Source: Chenopodium formosanum
Taxonomy: Eukaryota; Streptophyta; Magnoliopsida; Caryophyllales; Amaranthaceae
Direction of reading: 5' to 3'
Assembly: GCA_024500155.1 (NCBI GenBank)
Contig: CM044879.1
Location: 5,409,501-5,473,500 of the forward strand
Length of the DNA: 64,000 bases
In this document: positions 35,822 through 47,551 of the stretch, one piece after another
How the letters are laid out: the number at the start of each line of letters is the position of its first letter
Numbering within the stretch: position 1 is the stretch's first letter
Position numbers and translations under genes: made by a program
The notes under the pieces: model-generated
Seen by the model: only the letters and a program-made list of their open reading frames with translations
What the model was told of the DNA's origin: nothing
Databases searched by the model: none

Positions 35822-36201
35822 GTACAAATGATGAATGCGTCTTAGAGAAGATGGGAAGACATCGAATTTGGAGCATATGCAAAAATGACAATTAACTTAA
35901 TTGCGTTGTTGAGGAATGAAAAGAAAAAAGGTTGGGCAACTTATAGGCCCAAGTGCTTTTGGGCTGAGGATAATATTTCGGCCCTGTATATCTTGAATGA
36001 AGCAAAATCTACGACAACTAAGTATAATCTTGATTAATACTCCATAATATCTTTAATTATTAATTACTTTGTAATAAATAAAATTTATAAAAGATGATAT
36101 TATAAAGATGTATCATAAGGCTCATAACCATATTTTCCTCATGTGTGAGAAATCACCAAACATGTTCCAAGTACGTATTTGAATAATCTTGATATTGTTG
36201 T

Positions 36202-36386
36202 TGATAGATATTATAGGATTACTATAATATTTGTCGCAGAGTAGGATATATTTGTATATATTTGTGATATAGTTTGTATTCTTATCGTACTAGGTTTCCT
36301 AACTAGATTAGGACTAGTATTGTAACACTATATATATTATTCAATGGTACACACTCCAACCCAAGGAGTTTTCCCGAAATCTAACA
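36202..36386 (+). repeat. 5' LTR of copia element
   Basis: Contains a TATATATATTATTC motif near 36328-36342 that may act as TATA box. It ends AAATCTAACA. Confidence 0.95.
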
Positions 36387-36618
36387 TGGTATCACAGCCT
36401 AGATTTTTTAGGGTTCCACAAAATTAATTTTTTTTTTTTTTTTTCTAAAAAATCCGATCCTTTCTTTGTTTCTTCCGCACACTCTAATCCTTTGTGGTAT
36501 ATCTCATCACCTACATTGCTACCGTTTTTTGGTTCACTTTGACTTTGCTGCAACATTAAGTTCCTTTGTTAAATCTTATTTTGGTTTCCAGTAACATACT
36601 GTTTCGGCATACTTAGCA

Positions 36619-39600
36619 ATGGCCAAGGATGATGACCCACAACCCACACCTCCTCCTCCTCCACCATCTAACGACTACCACCCTGCTAATTCTATTAGCA
36701 ATATCAAGAATGAGGTCCCGGAAATTCTTGATCGTGACAAAGGGAATTATGGTAGTTGGGTTGAACTCTTTGAGATTCATTGTCATTCCTGCAATGTTAT
36801 CGACCATATAGATCCAAAATCACCTCGTCCTACGGACCTCACCTCGGCGCAGTGGAACCGCCTTGACTCAATTGTGAAAAAGTGGATTTATAATACAATT
36901 TCTGCAGACTTACGAAGCACGGTGTTGTACAAGAATGCTACGGCACAAGAAACTTGGGATAGACTCGCTAATATTTTTCAAGATAATGGTGAAATTCGTG
37001 CTATATACCTTGAAAATCAATTTAACAATCTTTTTGTTGAGAATTTTCCAGACGTGTCTTCTTATTGTCAGAAATTGAAGGAACTCAAAGACCAACTTGC
37101 TAATGTTGGTCAACCCGTATCCGAGAGAACTTTGGTTCTTCGTCTTTGTGCAGGTTTAATTGACTCGGACTATGATGGAGTGGCTCAATCCATCACTCAA
37201 ATTCGCCCTCTTCCCGGATTTGATGAAGCAAGATCAAGAATTTTGTTAGAGGAGTCAAGAAAATCGGCTAAGGAAAATTCCGGGCAAGCCTTTGTAGCGC
37301 AACACAACAACACCACCACCACCACCGCGGCAGCCGCCCAACAGCAGCAACCACCGCAGCAACAGGGTAGGGGTGGTGGTGGCGGTGGGCGTGGCAGCAA
37401 GGGGAGGGGAGGCAAACCCAAAGGGAAAGGCAGGGGGCGTGGCCAAGGGCAAAACCAACAGCCACAAACGGCCCAGGCCCAACATAACCCCCAAAATCAG
37501 TCCGCCCCAAGTCAGCAACAGCTCTGGGCTAGTTTTCAGCAGTGGGCCCAGCAAGCTTCTTGGGCCAAACCTCCTACTCCTTTTCCAGTCCAACAGCAGC
37601 AATCAATTCTCGGCCAGCCGAGACCCCAACAGGCGTACTCAGCCCAATACGGGCAGCCCATGACACCAACGGAATTGGCATCCTCCTTCTCCACGATGAC
37701 TCTTCCAAATCCCGACAATCAGTGGTACGTGGATTCAGGTGCAACATCTCACATGACGAATAACGCTGGTAATCTCTTGCCCTTGTTTAATTTAAGCACT
37801 AAAAATCATATTTTAGTTGGTAATGGTCATCGCATTCCAGTAACAGGTTATGGTCATGGCACCCTTCCCCATACTAAAACACCTCTTGTCCTCCGTGATG
37901 TCCTTCTAGCACCTCAACTCATAAAGAACCTTATTTCAGTCCGTAAATTTACCTCTGATAATTTAGTGTCTATTGAGTTTGATCCTTTTGGTTTTTCTGT
38001 GAAGGATCTTCGTACGGGGAACATAATAACGAGATGTGATAGTTCGGGAGACCTATATCCAGTCAGAACCACTCCGTCAGCCTGTCTTGCTACTTCCCTT
38101 ACTGCTGTCTCACCTTCCACTTGGCATAGTCGTCTAGGACACCCTGGAGCTCAAGTTTTTAGCTATCTTAAGTCTAAAAATCATATTTATTGTAATAAGG
38201 AGCATGACTCCACATTTTGCAATTCATGTCAATTAGGAAAACATACTCGACTTCCCTTTGATAACTCTAATAATACTACAGTTTGTGCTTTTGATATTAT
38301 ACATGCCGATTTATGGACATCTCCCATTCGTAGTGCTCAAGGTCACAAATATTATCTAGTTTTATTAGATGATCATACTCACTTTGTGTGGACAATTCCC
38401 TTAAAATACAAATCTCAAGCTTTTCAATCATTTATAAATTTCCGAAAATATGTTGAAACCCAATTTGAACGTCAAATTAAATGTTTTCAATGTGATCATG
38501 GTAGGGAATTTGATAATGACCCATTTAAGCAAAAGTGTATTGACCACGGAATGCTTTTCCGCTTCTCTTGTCCACACACATCTTCCCAAAATGGCAAAGC
38601 TGAACGTATGATTCGTACCCTTAATAATATTAAGCGTACAATTCTTTTTCATGCGTCTCTTCCCCCATCGTATTGGTTTTATGCTCTTGAAACGGCCACT
38701 TATCTTCAAAATATTTTGCCAACCAAAGCCCTTAAAAACAGTACTCCCGCTCTTGCCTTGTTTGGGAAAACTCCTTCGTATGATCATATTCGTGTCTTTG
38801 GGTGTCTTTGTTTTCCTAATTTGTCTGCCACAGCTCCACATAAATTAGCTCCTAGATCAACACCATGTGTTTTCTTGGGTTATCCTATTGATCATAGAGG
38901 GTATAGGTGCCTTGATCTCACCACCAATAAAATCGTCATCTCGCGTCATGTCAATTTTGATGAAACCGTCTTTCCGTTTCGGAATTTAGCACAATTCCGC
39001 AACACTGACTACGATTTTTTGGTGGATGATCCTCCATCTCCTGATTTGTTGCATCCCTCTTTACATAGCCCACAACAAACAGCCCAAACTCCCTCTCAAA
39101 CCCATAATCGTGGCTCACAAACCCCAGCCCATAACCACGGCCCACCCTCTCCATCATCTACAACTCGTGGCTCACAAACCACACCTCAAAACCGAGGCCC
39201 ATCTCTACCTTTAGTCAGCTCACTTCCAACCACGCCCTCCCCATCTCACCAGTCCACATCGCAGCAAGCCTGCGACAGCCCACCTTCAGCCGCGGCAAGC
39301 CCGCGAACTTCCCTGTCCAGCCCAAACACGACCAGCAGCCCAGGTTCACCAACATCAGCTTATACCCCGCCACCATTGCGTGGTGTACCGCCCATACAAC
39401 CCACTCGGCCACCACCTCCCTCTCCCCGAGTTACTCGTAGCCAACGGGGAATTTTTAAGCCAAACCCGAAATATTGCAACCTCACCGTTCAACCTTCGGG
39501 TCCTCATCATCATAAATCACCCCTTCCAAAGTCTTATAAACAAGCTTTAAATGACCATAACTGGAATGCGGCGATGAATGATGAATATAGTGCTTTAATT

Positions 39601-41070
39601 AAGACAGGGACATGGGAATTGGTGCCTAGGCCTACGGGGGTGAATATTGTTAATTGTATGTGGCTCTTTAAGCATAAATACAAGTCTAATGGTGATCTTG
39701 AAAGGCACAAAGCTCGTCTTGTATGTGATGGCAGGTCGCAGGAAATTGGTGTGGATTGTGATGAGACTTTCAGTCCGGTAGTTAAACCGGCCACTATTCG
39801 TACTGTTCTCAGTTTAGCTATGGCTAAAAAGTGGTCGATACATCAACTAGATGTCAAAAATGCCTTTTTACATGGTGACTTGCAGGAAACTGTTTACATG
39901 CGCCAACCTCCGGGTTTTATTGATCAGAAAGCACCCACTCATGTTTGTCGACTCCGTAGGGCTCTCTATGGTTTGAAACAAGCTCCCAGAGCTTGGTACC
40001 AACGCTTTGCAAATTTTCTCATCAAATTGGGTTTTGTCATCTCTCAGAGTGACAACTCTCTGTTTGTTTTTCGAAAGGGTGATGATATGGCATATTTGCT
40101 TCTATATGTTGATGATATTATATTAACTACCTCTTCTGACAAGTTGCGTGCAGGGATCATATCTCAGTTACAAACTGAGTTCCCTATGACTGATTTGGGT
40201 CCGTTGAGTTACTTTTTAGGGATAGCGGTAACCCGTACTCCCTCTTATTTGCTACTTTCACAGGGAAAGTATGCACAGGAGATTTTAGAGCGTGCAGGTA
40301 TGGGCTCATGTAAACCTGCAGCTACTCCAGTTGACACTAAGTCAAAACTTAGTGCAGATGCAGGACCACCGTTTCGGGATCCGACTTTGTATCGTAGTTT
40401 AGCAGGTGCTCTTCAGTACCTCACATTCACTAGGCCAGATATTGCCTATGCGGTACAACAGGTGTGTCTTTTTATGCATGATCCTCGGGAACCTCACTTT
40501 GAGGCATTGAAACGCATTCTGCGTTATGTTCAGGGTACCATTGATCACGGCTTACATTTATATCCGACTGTTTCGCATCGACTTATTACTTACACTGACG
40601 CTGACTGGGGAGGTTGTCCCGATACCCGACGTTCCACATCGGGCTATTGTTGTTTCCTTGGGGACAACCTCGTGTCTTGGTCATCTAAGCGTCAGCATAC
40701 TTTGTCTAAGTCGAGTGCAGAAGCGGAATATCGAAGGGTCGCGAATGTTGTCTCAGAGGCATGTTGGCTTCGTAATCTTTTACTTGAGTTACATTGTCCT
40801 CTACGGCAGGCTACTATTGTTTATTGTGATAATGTCAGTGCTATCTACCTTTCTGGCAACCCGGTACAACACCAACGCACCAAACATGTGGAGATGGATA
40901 TTCATTTTGTTCGAGAAAAGGTTGCTTTGGGACAAGTTCGGGTTTTGCATGTTCCTACTAGATATCAGTTTGCAGACATTTTCACCAAAGGCCTACCACG
41001 AGATTTATTTTTGGAATTTAGGTCCAGTCTTAGCGTTCGCCCTCCTCCCGCTACGACTGCGGGGGTGTGA
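36619..41070 (+). CDS. Copia gag-pol polyprotein
   Basis: One open frame of 1483 codons. The order is: gag domain of the UBN2 type (about 30-225), a Gly/Arg/Lys- and Gln-rich basic linker (about 245-345), aspartic protease (Asp371 in YVDSGATSH), HHCC integrase finger (HSRLGHP from about 501, CNSCQLGKH), integrase core (Asp564 in HADLW, Asp626 in CDHGREF, Glu662 in NGKAERM), and a Pro/Ser-rich linker (about 810-950). Reverse transcriptase follows with YVDD at 1163-1166, then RNase H (Asp1327 in YTDADWGG; SSAEAEYR). The integrase-before-RT order defines Ty1/copia. There is no CCHC zinc knuckle in gag; the RGG-like linker occupies its place. The stop codon at 41068-41070 is the first three bases of the 3' LTR. 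No internal lesion is visible. Confidence 0.96.
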   Translation: MAKDDDPQPTPPPPPPSNDYHPANSISNIKNEVPEILDRDKGNYGSWVELFEIHCHSCNVIDHIDPKSPRPTDLTSAQWNRLDSIVKKWIYNTISADLRSTVLYKNATAQETWDRLANIFQDNGEIRAIYLENQFNNLFVENFPDVSSYCQKLKELKDQLANVGQPVSERTLVLRLCAGLIDSDYDGVAQSITQIRPLPGFDEARSRILLEESRKSAKENSGQAFVAQHNNTTTTTAAAAQQQQPPQQQGRGGGGGGRGSKGRGGKPKGKGRGRGQGQNQQPQTAQAQHNPQNQSAPSQQQLWASFQQWAQQASWAKPPTPFPVQQQQSILGQPRPQQAYSAQYGQPMTPTELASSFSTMTLPNPDNQWYVDSGATSHMTNNAGNLLPLFNLSTKNHILVGNGHRIPVTGYGHGTLPHTKTPLVLRDVLLAPQLIKNLISVRKFTSDNLVSIEFDPFGFSVKDLRTGNIITRCDSSGDLYPVRTTPSACLATSLTAVSPSTWHSRLGHPGAQVFSYLKSKNHIYCNKEHDSTFCNSCQLGKHTRLPFDNSNNTTVCAFDIIHADLWTSPIRSAQGHKYYLVLLDDHTHFVWTIPLKYKSQAFQSFINFRKYVETQFERQIKCFQCDHGREFDNDPFKQKCIDHGMLFRFSCPHTSSQNGKAERMIRTLNNIKRTILFHASLPPSYWFYALETATYLQNILPTKALKNSTPALALFGKTPSYDHIRVFGCLCFPNLSATAPHKLAPRSTPCVFLGYPIDHRGYRCLDLTTNKIVISRHVNFDETVFPFRNLAQFRNTDYDFLVDDPPSPDLLHPSLHSPQQTAQTPSQTHNRGSQTPAHNHGPPSPSSTTRGSQTTPQNRGPSLPLVSSLPTTPSPSHQSTSQQACDSPPSAAASPRTSLSSPNTTSSPGSPTSAYTPPPLRGVPPIQPTRPPPPSPRVTRSQRGIFKPNPKYCNLTVQPSGPHHHKSPLPKSYKQALNDHNWNAAMNDEYSALIKTGTWELVPRPTGVNIVNCMWLFKHKYKSNGDLERHKARLVCDGRSQEIGVDCDETFSPVVKPATIRTVLSLAMAKKWSIHQLDVKNAFLHGDLQETVYMRQPPGFIDQKAPTHVCRLRRALYGLKQAPRAWYQRFANFLIKLGFVISQSDNSLFVFRKGDDMAYLLLYVDDIILTTSSDKLRAGIISQLQTEFPMTDLGPLSYFLGIAVTRTPSYLLLSQGKYAQEILERAGMGSCKPAATPVDTKSKLSADAGPPFRDPTLYRSLAGALQYLTFTRPDIAYAVQQVCLFMHDPREPHFEALKRILRYVQGTIDHGLHLYPTVSHRLITYTDADWGGCPDTRRSTSGYCCFLGDNLVSWSSKRQHTLSKSSAEAEYRRVANVVSEACWLRNLLLELHCPLRQATIVYCDNVSAIYLSGNPVQHQRTKHVEMDIHFVREKVALGQVRVLHVPTRYQFADIFTKGLPRDLFLEFRSSLSVRPPPATTAGV

Positions 41071-41252
41071 TAGATATTATAGGATTATTATAATATTTGT
41101 CGCAGAGTAGGATATATTTGTATATATTTGTGATATAGTTTGTATTCTTATCGTACTAGGTTTCCTAACTAGATTAGGACTAGTATTGTAACACTATATA
41201 TATTATTCAATGGTACACACTCCAACCCAAGGAGTTTTCCCGAAATCTAACA
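41068..41252 (+). repeat. 3' LTR of copia element
   Basis: Direct copy of the 5' LTR with one base difference. The purine tract GCGGGGGTG immediately upstream is coding. Confidence 0.95.
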
Positions 41253-41698
41253 GTTGTAATTCACGTCATTAGCATATATGTGTTTCCTTTTCATCAGATC
41301 AATGTTTTTGATATTTATATACTTCGTATGTAACAACTCCATCATCTTTAAGTCCTTTTAAGTCCTTTTAATTTATCACTTCTTCATCCCTAGTTGTGAA
41401 ATTTAATTTTTTAAACTATTGAAAGGTGATTGAGAGCAAATCAACAAAAACAATAACTAGGGCTATTTAATTTGAATAATTGGCATGGATTTACCATTGA
41501 AAGGTGATTGAGAACTAAAACAACTTTTGTAGGGTTTTCAAAAGATATACAGAGTATAGTATTTCGGACAATTTAACACCTCCGCTCATGCCTATAAAAA
41601 AATTTTAATATACGACAAACTAGCTTGGTCCAACAAGCACAAAATATTTACAAAACACTAGCTAGCTAACTTATACTTGTATTATACTTCGTAATTTA

Positions 41699-41840
41699 GG
41701 CTTCGTTCTCTTCAACTTATTTTCAGTTCAGTTCAGTTCTTATCTTAATTTCCTTCTCTCATAAAATAATCAGTTCACTTCAGTTCAGCTACAATAAATT
41801 AAATTCAATTCAGCTTAGTTTAGTCAATCAGAACAGACTT
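41699..41840 (-). mobile_element. Harbinger/Tourist-like MITE with TTCAG arrays
   Basis: Flanked by TTA (41696-41698 and 41841-41843). The ends GGCTTCGTTCTCTTC / AATCAGAACAGACTT are decayed versions of the family termini. The interior is TTCAG-rich. Confidence 0.75.
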
Positions 41841-43267
41841 TTATACTACATTTATTAAATATATATGTACATCGCACGGGTTACAAACTAGGTACTCCAT
41901 ACTACTTCGTACATGCCACCTAAATCCACGTCGTAGTAGAAAGATGATTAAGGTAGGTATTGCAAAATTACCGAAAACTACGGCTAGTCGTAGTATCCAA
42001 ATATTCACATGCAAGCACGTGTAGAAGTTGACTGAATATAGAAAAAGAGACATGGGGAGATGAATGTACGGTTTGATTAAGTACGGTTTCCTAAACTCCG
42101 ATCCCAATTCATTTTTTTAATTTGCAAAATCTCCACTACTATTCCACGTTCACCTAGCTTCAATCTTTTTTCCATTACTATATTCATTACTAAAGTCCTA
42201 ACTCCTACGTACTCATCATTGATTAGGCTGAGCAGGTATTCGTTAACGTCAATTCTTGCACGGAAAGTCAACATTTCTTTTCTTTCTAGCTTGCTTCTTC
42301 CAATTATATACTTTCTTCATTCCTTAATACTCGCTCCCATCGATCTGCCGCTCTTATTTTAAAACGGGGCAATGATGTATACAACTCGTCAACTCGCACA
42401 CACATATATATCCATTGAAACTCGGAACTCAAATATTTAAGGTAAATAAAAAAAAAACTTATCAAGTGAGCCAACATTGTAATTTATTAATACCAATTCA
42501 TAATTTTATATTCATTCTTTGTCTAATCTTTTATCCGATTCTAATATGCAATCACTAATCATTCTAACATGAACTTATCTAATATATGACTAATGTTGTG
42601 GAAAATTCGAAAATACTTTTGGCCACCGTTAATTATTCCAAAACAACCCTTGCAATTATTTATTACATTTGGCTAAAGATTAAATTTTATTACTATTTCT
42701 TTCAAAAAAAAAAAAAAAAAAAAAAAATACTCGTATTATTTTTATCGACATTTTTATAATTAAGACTTCATGACTTGCTACGAAACCTCCTTCTATCTAC
42801 CTTACGTGTCAAAAGATCATTAGCCGGTATTGTTGACCTTGAAATTCAAGAATATACCTTAGACTTGTCCTTCTCTTACTTAATCTTTTTTCCTTTTCTC
42901 AAACGTCTACTATCTTTCTTCTTCGGTCTTCGATATTGTTTGGGACCACACATATATACCAAATTAAAATATTGTAATATGACTTAAAAGAAATCAAAAG
43001 ATCAACATTGAATTCTGCCCCGTCTTATAACTTAATTATTTTTAATTAATCTTGATTTCACATTAGCCAATTAATTTATTTAATTAAACAAAATAATTCT
43101 CGTATCTTGTGTATAGCAAGAACGTGAAAGGTTCAGATTTTTATACCACACGTACGTATGCAATGTTGCATCTCTCTAGTTATAACTTATAAGTTGACAC
43201 TCCAACAAGTTACTTCTTACTTTATTAGTGCATCTTCCGTTGAAATAAATTTTATGGCAATTCATGT

Positions 43268-43269
<2 letters not shown>

Positions 43270-43352
<83 letters not shown>

Positions 43353-43370
43353 ATAAAATTATGGCAAAAC

Positions 43371-43459
<89 letters not shown>
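43270..43459. repeat. Two (AT)n microsatellites
   Basis: About 75 bp (43270-43345) and about 86 bp (43374-43459) of pure AT, separated by 28 bp of unique sequence. Confidence 0.97.
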
Positions 43460-43462
<3 letters not shown>

Positions 43463-44175
43463 TATAAAGTGTCTTAAGCCATGTACAGATGGACTCAAAA
43501 TAAAAATTTCTAAATTATTGTAATCAAAATAATAATTTGTTAAGTTAATGTGAAAATCGTATTTGAATTGGTTAGACCGTCGGTTGTTGTTATAAGTATC
43601 ATTTGATATATCTTTTATCATATCAAACTAGCTAGAACCAATATTCGGAGTATATATAATAAAAACTACTCCGTAGGTAATGAATCCTAGTTTATGATGA
43701 TATTCATACCATTTTCAAAATTACATCATCAGCTAACAATAAATATAAAGCTAATTAGAACTTTAGAAGTAGAAAGTGTATAATGCGTGAGGAGTAACAT
43801 TAAATGAAATGACAATAACTTAAATTTGTGTCCCCCATATATATAGATATATATATATTCGAAAATAGGATAAATTATTCAAAAACAAAATAATGATGTG
43901 ATTAAAGAATGAACTTGTAGTCTTCTGTAAGTCTTCCCAAAGACCTACCAGAGAAAAAACCAAAAAAAAAAAAAAAAAAAAGTATATGAACATTTTTTTT
44001 TTACCTCATTCTTATCCTTTTCCTAAGAACTACTATGATAAGTAATATACTAAACCAAAAGATAAAAGCCAAAAAATAAAAAATAAAAAAAAAAGTTTTA
44101 GCTAAACACAAAGCAACATATTATCAAGGTAATAGTATTTGTCTATTTGCATAACTGCCTCCTTTTGTTGCCTTT

Positions 44176-47100
44176 CTATTGTTGTTGCATGCTACTACTA
44201 GAAGTGACGTTATTAGCATTGTTCCCACTAGTAGTGGCATCACTAGGGGCATTATTGTTTTCAGCCGGGCCACGTGCACCACCGATGATTGACGAAATGG
44301 CAGCCGCCAGAGCGGCTGTGAAGTTCGGGTCGTTGGCGATGGCAGCCGTGGCTGCGCTTAGAGTGTCAGCGAAAGCCGGGTTTTGGTTAGGGTGTTGCAA
44401 GTGTGAAGCGTCCAACCCTTGGGGAGTCGTAGTTTGTAGGCCAGAAAACTTTGATTGGTTGTTATTACTAGAATTTAACAAAGCTTGACCAAATATTTGA
44501 GGAATTGAGCCCAAAAAATTGGGCCCCACTTGGGAAGTTTGAGGTTGAAAGGGTACTTGGAAAGGGCCATTTGTTTGAGGAACTGATTGCCTCATTTGAA
44601 GAGGGTTTGGTGAATGGGTTAAGTCCAACGTTACAGTTGGAAAAGGCGCTGAAGCTGATATTGTAGCCATACTTGATGAGCATGGAAGTATGGTCCTAGC
44701 TAGGAAATTCGGGTTCATTAACCCGTCCCCACTTGGCATTGATCCCGAGAGGAGCATGCTCGCCGCTGCTGAGGTTGTCGAGGCCATCGCCATTGCTGCT
44801 GGTGGTAGTGGATGGTTGTGGTTACCTTCATATGTTGTGATTAGAATTGACCTGTCCTCCGCACACCTTTGAACCTATAATAAAATTGTTGACATTATGA
44901 GTATTAGTCTTTTATTTTCACCTTTTCGTGTTAGAAAAATGTAATAATTTCTACGTGTAGTATGTAGATATTTATGAACGTACATGTTATTAGTCATTTT
45001 GGATTTGTTAACTTAGGTATGACCGTATTAACCAACAATTAAGAAAAAAAAATGATGTACCAAATAAAAGTAATTTATAGAGAGCTGTTAACTCTTGCAA
45101 TTTGGAAAGATGATGAGTACATACTTGTTTTCGGACGGGACAACCAACAGCCATTGTGCAACGATAATAAGCTCTAGGGCAAGGGTTACCCTTTGCCATC
45201 TTTTGTCCGTACTTTCGCCATTGACATCCATCGCTTATCTACATTAATTTCCATACATATATTAGGCTTCGTAACATTTTATTTGATCATGTGCAATTAT
45301 CAATTTCATAATTGCATGAACACCGTACTAATTAATAACTAACCATGGGTGCTTCAGACCGAGCTCGAACTGAGACACGAGCTTTCCTCATTGTAGCCTC
45401 GGCTGCTGCTTGATCCACGGGAGGACTAGTAGGCTTGACAACATTGTTGTGCATCAACTTAGGCACCTTATTATGCCCCCACCCTTGCGCGTCCGATCCT
45501 TCAGGACTTTCTTCCCTTATTCTCTTCCCATTATCATAATTAGCAAGGATCAACTCCTTGTTATTGTTGGCCCTTGATGCTACTTCCATGGAGTTCAACG
45601 GTGATCCAGAGCGATCGACCGTCCTCTCGTCATCCGACAAGGTTTGAGACGTTCGCTCATCGGTCTCAGTATTTGCACCCGTAACCAAGTCTAAGAATTG
45701 ACGAGGTACCATTGGCTTCTCCTCGGCCTTTCCTTGCATAATTGCCTAAATTTATGAAGTAAAATCCTATCATAAGTAAAAGTTGCAAAATAACACGTAA
45801 CAAAAACAAAATCAAATGTATTATCGATGGTTATTGACTTATTGTACGTACCTCATGTTGCGAATTTTCGCCCTTTTGAAGGTTTTGTTGTTGTTGATGT
45901 TGCATTACAGTTACGAGCTGCATTTGAAGAGAATTGTAACTGTTGCTCATTTGATTTAACATGGATTTCAACTTTTGATTTTCAGTATTCATACGTTGTA
46001 GCTCAGCTTGAAGTAATACTAGCTGATAATTGAAATCACACATAAAAAAAATATAAGATATTAATGAATAAGAAATGAAAATAAATAAATAAATAAATTT
46101 GAGGGTAGTTAAATTAAATTTAAGTTAAATTTATTTATTACATTATATCATTAATGAAATTAATTACCTCATTTTTGTTTCTCTTGTCTTCTGCATCCGA
46201 AGAAGCACCATCATCTACCGTGGATTGATCGCTTCCCGTATTAGTGGTGAGAAGATGTAGACCAGTCTATATTTTCAAATAAAAATAAATAAATATATAC
46301 ATAAATTAAAATTATCATTTAATAACTATACAAATAAATAAATTAACCCAATACACACAATTTCTCAAACTAAAATTTTACTAGACTATATGGAAAAATT
46401 TACTAATATTATCATCAACTTAACATTCGATTCCCATATTAATTTTATAATAACAAAAATATAATTAAGCATATAATTTTTAATTTTATTAACTAAAACT
46501 AAAACTCTTTCGTTCTTAATTAAGAGAGTTTGGTATAAACTACATAAAATACAATAGGTGTATGATATATGATAGACTTTTTTTTGTACACGTATATCGG
46601 TATATGCTTAACCATCACAATTCACCTAATTTTTTTTCCCTTTATTTCAAATTTCTACTTTGTACTAATAAGATGAAAATAATAATACGAGTAATAAATA
46701 CACTGTCATAACAAAGAAATAGGATCTTAAGTACTCCGTATGTCTTAAATATTTATTTAATTTTGTGAAATTATCACCTTCGTTAAAGTAGGAAAACATA
46801 CATAAATTAAATTTAATTTTGAGAGAAAGTAGAACAACATTTAGTTAGACAACAAGGGAGTAGATTTTACTAAAACATTTAATCAAGAATAAAAGATTAG
46901 GTAGGATCTGAAAATAGCAATGAATGAAGAAATAAAAATAATATTAAAAAATGGAAAAGAGAGAGAAATTTACATTAACATTATTATTATCGAGAAGAGG
47001 TGCGGAATCAGGTAGAGCAGGAGTAGCAGTAGCAGATTGATGATGATCACGAGAATAGCTCTCCTCTTTCACACGATTTAGAGGTGCACCAGAACACGAT

Positions 47101-47435
47101 GTACTCCTATGTACTGTATCATCATTATTATTATTACTAGTATTATTATTATTATTGTTATTACTCTTCTTATCAGAAGAAAAGAAATCTACTTCACCAA
47201 CAACTTTCTTTTGATTATTATCTTCTTGACCATCATGATCGTCTTCGGATGATCGACGGTGGAGGTTCATTGGAAATTCTAGCCTTTGGAACACTTGATT
47301 ATTGTTATTAGTCTTGTTGTTGTTGTCGATGGTATGTTTTTTGTGATGAAGGTGGTGGTGGTGGTGGTGGTGGAGGAGGAGATCGGACGGTGATGATGAT
47401 GATTCAAGAGCAAGACCCCATCCTCTGCCGTCCAT
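44176..47435 (-). CDS. WRKY transcription factor, group IIb (WRKY6/31/42-like)
   Basis: Six exons on minus: 47435-46974, 46266-46168, 46022-45852, 45745-45344, 45238-45125, 44874-44176; all GT-AG, phase 0, 648 residues. The single WRKY domain has WRKYGQK at 385-391 and a zinc finger C405-X5-C411-X23-H435-X-H437. The last intron falls between VRKQ and VQRC inside the domain, the position diagnostic of groups IIa/IIb. Upstream are a leucine-zipper-like coiled coil in exon 3 (LVLLQAELQRMNTENQKLKS), and acidic and Ser-rich stretches. The N-terminal half has a His run, many Asn runs and KK/KR basic patches. The C-terminal part has the IIb block NFLARTILPCSSSMATISAS and an Ala-rich FTAALAAAISSIIGG. 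It binds W-boxes in the nucleus. Relatives act in phosphate, senescence and defence control, and which applies here cannot be told. Confidence 0.95.
47101..47165. repeat. (ATT)n triplets encoding Asn runs
   Basis: Interrupted ATT/AAT repeats in WRKY exon 1 encode two Asn runs. A GGT repeat at about 47348-47375 encodes the His run near the N-terminus. Both are likely length-variable within the coding region. Confidence 0.85.
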
Positions 47436-47545
47436 TTACGAAGATGGTTTTGATTGGTTGGGTTGATGGATTTTTATTTTTATTATTTGGAGAGAGGAAA
47501 ATTGGAAATCAAAATGAAAATGAAAATGAAAGAAATGGGTTTGGG

Positions 47546-47551
47546 TTTATA
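47546..47551 (-). promoter_or_regulatory. TATA box of the WRKY gene (tentative)
   Basis: CTTATAAACCC on minus, about 111 bp upstream of the ATG. It lies next to a CT-rich stretch on minus (47552-47585). A W-box TTGACT at 48837-48842, about 1.4 kb upstream, could permit autoregulation. Confidence 0.45.

Larger units (their letters stand above)
33050..36196. other. Intergenic, no gene recognised
   Basis: AT-rich, apart from the MITE and micro-insertions listed. No open frame here has family features. Confidence 0.55.
36202..41252 (+). mobile_element. Full-length Ty1/copia LTR retrotransposon (5051 bp)
   Basis: 185-bp LTRs at 36202-36386 and 41068-41252 differ at one base (ATTACTATA versus ATTATTATA). 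They start TG and end CA, and a GTTGT duplication flanks the element (36197-36201, 41253-41257). The primer-binding site TGGTATCACAGCC (36387-36399) differs by one base from the usual initiator-Met form. One uninterrupted gag-pol frame fills the interior. One mismatch in 185 bp indicates a recent insertion. Confidence 0.96.
41258..44175. other. Intergenic with simple repeats; no gene
   Basis: Holds a MITE, two AT microsatellites and homopolymers. At about 41865-41893, CATCGCACGGGTTACAAACTAG resembles a Helitron 3' end, but no matching 5' end was found. The 3' UTR of the WRKY gene should extend below 44176. Short frames at 42274-42077 (-) and 42775-42987 (+) carry no recognisable domain. Confidence 0.55.

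Noticed and set aside
36613..39794. Several antisense and alternative frames over the copia element
   Set aside because: Shadows of the gag-pol frame; compositional (Gly/Pro/Gln-rich) artefacts.
42661..42727. Ninth micro poly(A) insertion (TTTCTTTC + A run)
   Set aside because: Leader fits the family but the flanking duplication (ATTACT/AATACT) is too weak.
43158..43621. Ile-Tyr repeat proteins
   Set aside because: Translations of the AT microsatellites.
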